From NCBI GenBank assembly GCA_937864935.1, contig CALMDN010000458.1, positions 1 to 7,168 on the forward strand: a stretch of DNA of 7,168 nt, read 5' to 3'. Below the pieces are notes generated by a model, which was not told the origin of the DNA, did not search any database, and was given only the letters and a program-made list of their open reading frames with translations. Both the position numbers and the translations under genes were made by a program. Origin of the DNA: an uncultured Bacteroidales bacterium. Its GTDB lineage: Bacteria; Bacteroidota; Bacteroidia; Bacteroidales; Lentimicrobiaceae. Position 1 is the first letter of the stretch. The number at the start of each line of letters is the position of its first letter. Below are positions 4,907 to 7,168 of the stretch, in pieces.

Positions 4907-5821
4907 CTACCCGTGGTAGCTGAGCGCGATGCCTGCGCCCAGGGCGGCATTGTTCTTCACCAGGGCAATGTTGGAGGCAAGGCTTTCTCCCACTGTATTT
5001 TCAGCAATGGTTTTCAGCAGGAAGGGCGTCAGGTTTTTCCCGCGGATATTCTGTTTCTCAGCCAATTCAAGCGCATGGGCAATGGTGACTTCCATCTGCG
5101 CCAGGGGGATCTCCATGCTTGCCGGAATGGGGTTGGCAATCAGCACCGATCCGTTGAGGCCCATTTCCCATTTGGCTTTCAGCATAGCCGCGATTGCTGC
5201 CTCACTGTCGAGCCTGAGGGGCGATGCAAAGCCGCTGTTGCGGGAATAGAAGGCCGGGAATTCATCCTGCCCGAAGGTCACCACCGGGACACCGCTGGTT
5301 TCGAGGTATTCGAGGGTAAGGCCGATGTCGAGGATTGACTTCACCCCGGCAGAAACAACCGCCACGCTGGTTTGTGCCATTTCGGAAAGATCGGCCGATA
5401 CATCCATGCTGGTTTCTGCCCCGCGGTGTACGCCACCGATCCCACCGGTTACGAAAATCCGGATGCCAGCCATGGCCGCGATGCGCATGGTAGCCGCCAC
5501 CGTGGTGGCTCCAGCTGTTTTGTTGCTGACCACATAAGGCAGGTCGCGCAGGCTTACCTTCCACACTCCGGTTGAATTTCCCAGCATTTCCAGCTGCGCC
5601 CGGTTCAGTCCGGCGCAGAGTTTTCCATCGAGTACCGCAATGGTTGCCGGAATGGCACCGTTTTCCCTGACGATGGCTTCTACTTCCAGGGCTGTCTGTA
5701 CATTCTGCGGGTAGGGCATTCCGTGGGCGATGATGGTTGATTCAAGGGCTACCACCGGTTTGCGGGCTGCCAGAGCTTCGGCTACTTCCGGGTGGATATT
5801 CAGGTAATCGGACTGTTTCAT
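4907..5821 (-). CDS. psuG: Pseudouridine-5'-phosphate glycosidase
   Basis: PsuG breaks the C-C glycosidic bond of pseudouridine 5'-phosphate to give uracil and ribose 5-phosphate (reversible in vitro), the second step of pseudouridine breakdown in the cytoplasm. The 304-residue length is close to the 312 of the E. coli enzyme. Conserved blocks are in order: KPVVALESTIIAHGMPYPQN (21-40) with Glu27, WKVSLRDLPYVV with Lys88, the FVTGGIGGVHRGAE block (123-136), DVSADL (140-145), AGVKSILD with the Schiff-base lysine Lys161, LNGSVLIANPIP (222-233), and SNIALV with Asn284. The start at 5821 is chosen because it lies one base after the psuK stop and fits the family; an in-frame ATG at 5854 would add 11 residues inside psuK. 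All expected catalytic residues are present. Confidence 0.96.
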   Translation of the reverse strand: MKQSDYLNIHPEVAEALAARKPVVALESTIIAHGMPYPQNVQTALEVEAIVRENGAIPATIAVLDGKLCAGLNRAQLEMLGNSTGVWKVSLRDLPYVVSNKTAGATTVAATMRIAAMAGIRIFVTGGIGGVHRGAETSMDVSADLSEMAQTSVAVVSAGVKSILDIGLTLEYLETSGVPVVTFGQDEFPAFYSRNSGFASPLRLDSEAAIAAMLKAKWEMGLNGSVLIANPIPASMEIPLAQMEVTIAHALELAEKQNIRGKNLTPFLLKTIAENTVGESLASNIALVKNNAALGAGIALSYHG

Positions 5822-5822
5822 G

Positions 5823-6752
5823 TTACGGTTTGTAGTTTTTAACGGCGTCTTCAAGCATTTGCGGGTTCAGATTTTCGTGCACGGCCCCCTGAACCCTGAG
5901 GATGAGTGCAGCCATGGCGTGGCCATATACCACGCAGCGTTCGGGAGAACAGTGCTGCAGCCAGGCATGAATGAAGCCTGCCAGTGCCGCATCGCCGGCA
6001 CCGGTGGTATCGGCAACTTCTGTTACGGGAGCAGGGAGTTCAATGGCCTCTGTGGCTGAATACAGGCCCGAGCCGGATTTGCCCTTCCGCACCCACAGGT
6101 ATTTGAGGCCCCTGCCGAGCATCTCCTTAACCTGAGGCATGAGATCACCGGATTGCTCCATGCCCGAAAGCACTGAAAGCTCATCGAGGTTGGGGGTAAG
6201 CAGCAGCACCCCGCTGAGGTTGGCCTCCTTCAGGCGCGCGGCTTTGGGCACCGATACGGGTTCAACAGCACAGGGAATCTTCTCAATTCGGCTGAAATCA
6301 AGCAGCCAGCTGAGGGATGCGGCACTCAGGTTGGTATCGATCAGCAGCAGGGAGGCGGATTTCAGCACGGCAGTTTTTTCTTCAAGAAAGGCAGGGGAGA
6401 CCATCTCTTCGAACCGGCAGGATACAGCGCCGGTGAAAAGATCGCCTTCCGGAGAGAGCAGGGCGGTAAATTTTCCGGTGGGCTCGTGGTTCCGGATGGC
6501 ATCATTAAGATCAATACCCGCCTTCAGGCATTCGCCGGACAACCATTCACCATCGGCATCGTTGCCGAAATGGGTGATGAGTTTCACCCGATTTCCGAGC
6601 AGTGCCAGGTGATGGGCGATGTTGCGCGACACCCCGCCGGCGGCCCGGTACAGGGTGGCCGGATTGGATGTGCCGGTGAGGGGCCGGCCTTTCAGGCGAT
6701 AGGTCTCATCAACCAGCGATGCCCCGATGCAGACAATGGGTTTTCGGTTCAT
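5823..6752 (-). CDS. psuK: Pseudouridine kinase (PfkB/ribokinase family)
   Basis: This 309-residue protein belongs to the PfkB carbohydrate kinase family. The glycine pair and N-terminal signature AGGVSRNIAHHLALLG spans 38-53, and the second signature DTTGAGDAALAGF spans 248-260, with Asp254 as the catalytic base and the GAGD turn as the anion hole. TPNLDEL (186-192) is the usual ATP-side motif. Substrate is assigned from the neighbour: it ends one base before psuG on the same strand, and PsuK makes the pseudouridine 5'-phosphate that PsuG splits. On sequence alone a related nucleoside or sugar kinase cannot be excluded. Translation of psuG is probably coupled to this gene. No pseudouridine transporter (psuT-like) is in the window. 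Confidence 0.92.
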   Translation of the reverse strand: MNRKPIVCIGASLVDETYRLKGRPLTGTSNPATLYRAAGGVSRNIAHHLALLGNRVKLITHFGNDADGEWLSGECLKAGIDLNDAIRNHEPTGKFTALLSPEGDLFTGAVSCRFEEMVSPAFLEEKTAVLKSASLLLIDTNLSAASLSWLLDFSRIEKIPCAVEPVSVPKAARLKEANLSGVLLLTPNLDELSVLSGMEQSGDLMPQVKEMLGRGLKYLWVRKGKSGSGLYSATEAIELPAPVTEVADTTGAGDAALAGFIHAWLQHCSPERCVVYGHAMAALILRVQGAVHENLNPQMLEDAVKNYKP

Positions 6753-6757
6753 TCAGT

Positions 6758-6765
6758 CAAAAGTA
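6758..6765 (-). promoter_or_regulatory. -7 box of a possible psuKG promoter
   Basis: Read on the - strand this is TACTTTTG, a perfect match to the Bacteroidota -7 consensus TAnnTTTG. It ends only 5 nt before the psuK ATG (6752), so transcription from it would give a leaderless or near-leaderless mRNA. A TTTG on the same strand at 6802-6799 is too far away (33 bp) to serve as a normal -33 element. Confidence 0.4.
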
Positions 6766-6870
6766 GTGCTTTTCCTGATTGGTCGGTTGCCCGATGCCCA
6801 AACTGTCTGCAGTATCAGTATCCGGCGGCATTTCAGGAAAGTGCGGCAGCACCAGCTGAAATCGCTGAGG

Positions 6871-6900
6871 ATAAAAAAAAGCCACCCGTCCGGATGGCTT
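6871..6900 (-). terminator. Rho-independent terminator after glyA
   Basis: On the - strand AAGCCATCC (6900-6892) pairs with GGGTGGCTT (6887-6879) over the loop GGAC, a 9-bp stem with one G-T wobble, followed directly by a run of T. It begins 22 nt after the glyA stop and separates glyA from psuK. The A-run lies on the wrong side for it to work on the + strand. Confidence 0.9.
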
Positions 6901-6922
6901 CTGGAATATTGGTTTTAATGAC

Positions 6923-7168
6923 TTACCAGGCGAAGAGCGGGAATTCGCTCATCATTTCATTTACTTTTTCGCGTACCTGTTCAAGTACGGCTTCGTTTTC
7001 GGTATTGCTGAGCACTTCGTCGATCAGGTCAACGATCACCGGCATGTGTTCTTCGCGCAGGCCGCGGGTGGTCACAGCGGGTGTTCCCACACGGATACCC
7101 GAAGTGGTGAAAGGTGAGCGGCTGTCGAAAGGTACCATGTTTTTGTTGATGGTGATGTCAGCCTTTAC
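6923..7168 (-). CDS. glyA: Serine hydroxymethyltransferase, C-terminal part
   Basis: The final 81 codons and stop are present; the gene continues past the right edge of the window. GlyA is a PLP enzyme that interconverts serine and glycine while loading one-carbon units on tetrahydrofolate. The visible part begins [20 protein letters not shown] and contains [16 protein letters not shown], whose Arg corresponds to the residue that binds the substrate carboxylate (Arg363 in E. coli). The rest is the usual helical C-terminal tail, ending [10 protein letters not shown]. The PLP lysine and most of the active site lie outside. A strong terminator follows 22 nt later, so it is not co-transcribed with psuK under normal termination. 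Confidence 0.96.
   Translation of the reverse strand, partial: VKADITINKNMVPFDSRSPFTTSGIRVGTPAVTTRGLREEHMPVIVDLIDEVLSNTENEAVLEQVREKVNEMMSEFPLFAW

Noticed and set aside
4913..5575. Several + strand open frames opposite psuG
   Set aside because: They are antisense shadows of a conserved G+C-rich gene and show no independent protein signal.
5822..5854. Longer psuG start at ATG 5854
   Set aside because: It would overlap psuK by 32 bp and add 11 residues not typical of the family; ATG 5821 gives normal coupling.

Overview
The window looks like a chromosomal segment from a member of the Bacteroidota, probably Bacteroidales-like; this is an inference from gene style, not a match. The supporting signs are -7 boxes of the TAnnTTTG type at two genes, the lack of clear Shine-Dalgarno sites, short lipoproteins with an acidic/Asn-rich stretch after the lipobox Cys, and a Fic protein of the DUF4172 type.

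The left part (1-~2880) is an accessory island. It holds an A+T-rich Abi-like gene with a HEPN-type motif (75-731), the 3' end of a group II intron (domain V at 999-1032, domain VI at 1036-1069), an A+T-rich Fic gene with its own promoter and repeated TGCAAC boxes (1204-2313), and wreckage of a ParD-type antitoxin fused to a few ParE-like codons and a DUF1016/YhcG-like fragment (2518-2879). Both intact toxin-like genes are followed within about 20 nt by the same 34-bp sequence (33/34 identical), so the 1.57-kb segment with the intron remnant and the Fic gene lies between direct repeats. Everything here reads on the + strand.

The middle part (2880-4863) is sparsely coding. It has two orphan lipoprotein genes (3214-3669 and 4336-4863) separated by about 0.67 kb containing a 16-bp perfect palindrome, a hairpin, and a G+C-rich 26/27-bp tandem repeat with strong self-complementarity (4128-4219).

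The right part (4907-7168) is a conserved housekeeping block on the - strand: the 3' end of glyA (serine hydroxymethyltransferase), a clear rho-independent terminator, then the psuK-psuG pair. PsuK is expected to phosphorylate pseudouridine and PsuG to split pseudouridine 5'-phosphate into uracil and ribose 5-phosphate. psuG starts one base after the psuK stop, so the two are probably translated from one mRNA. This block is visibly richer in G+C than the island. The main points of interest are the shared 34-bp tag behind the two toxin-like genes, the intron end with G at the expected branch position, and the operator-like repeats around the Fic promoter.
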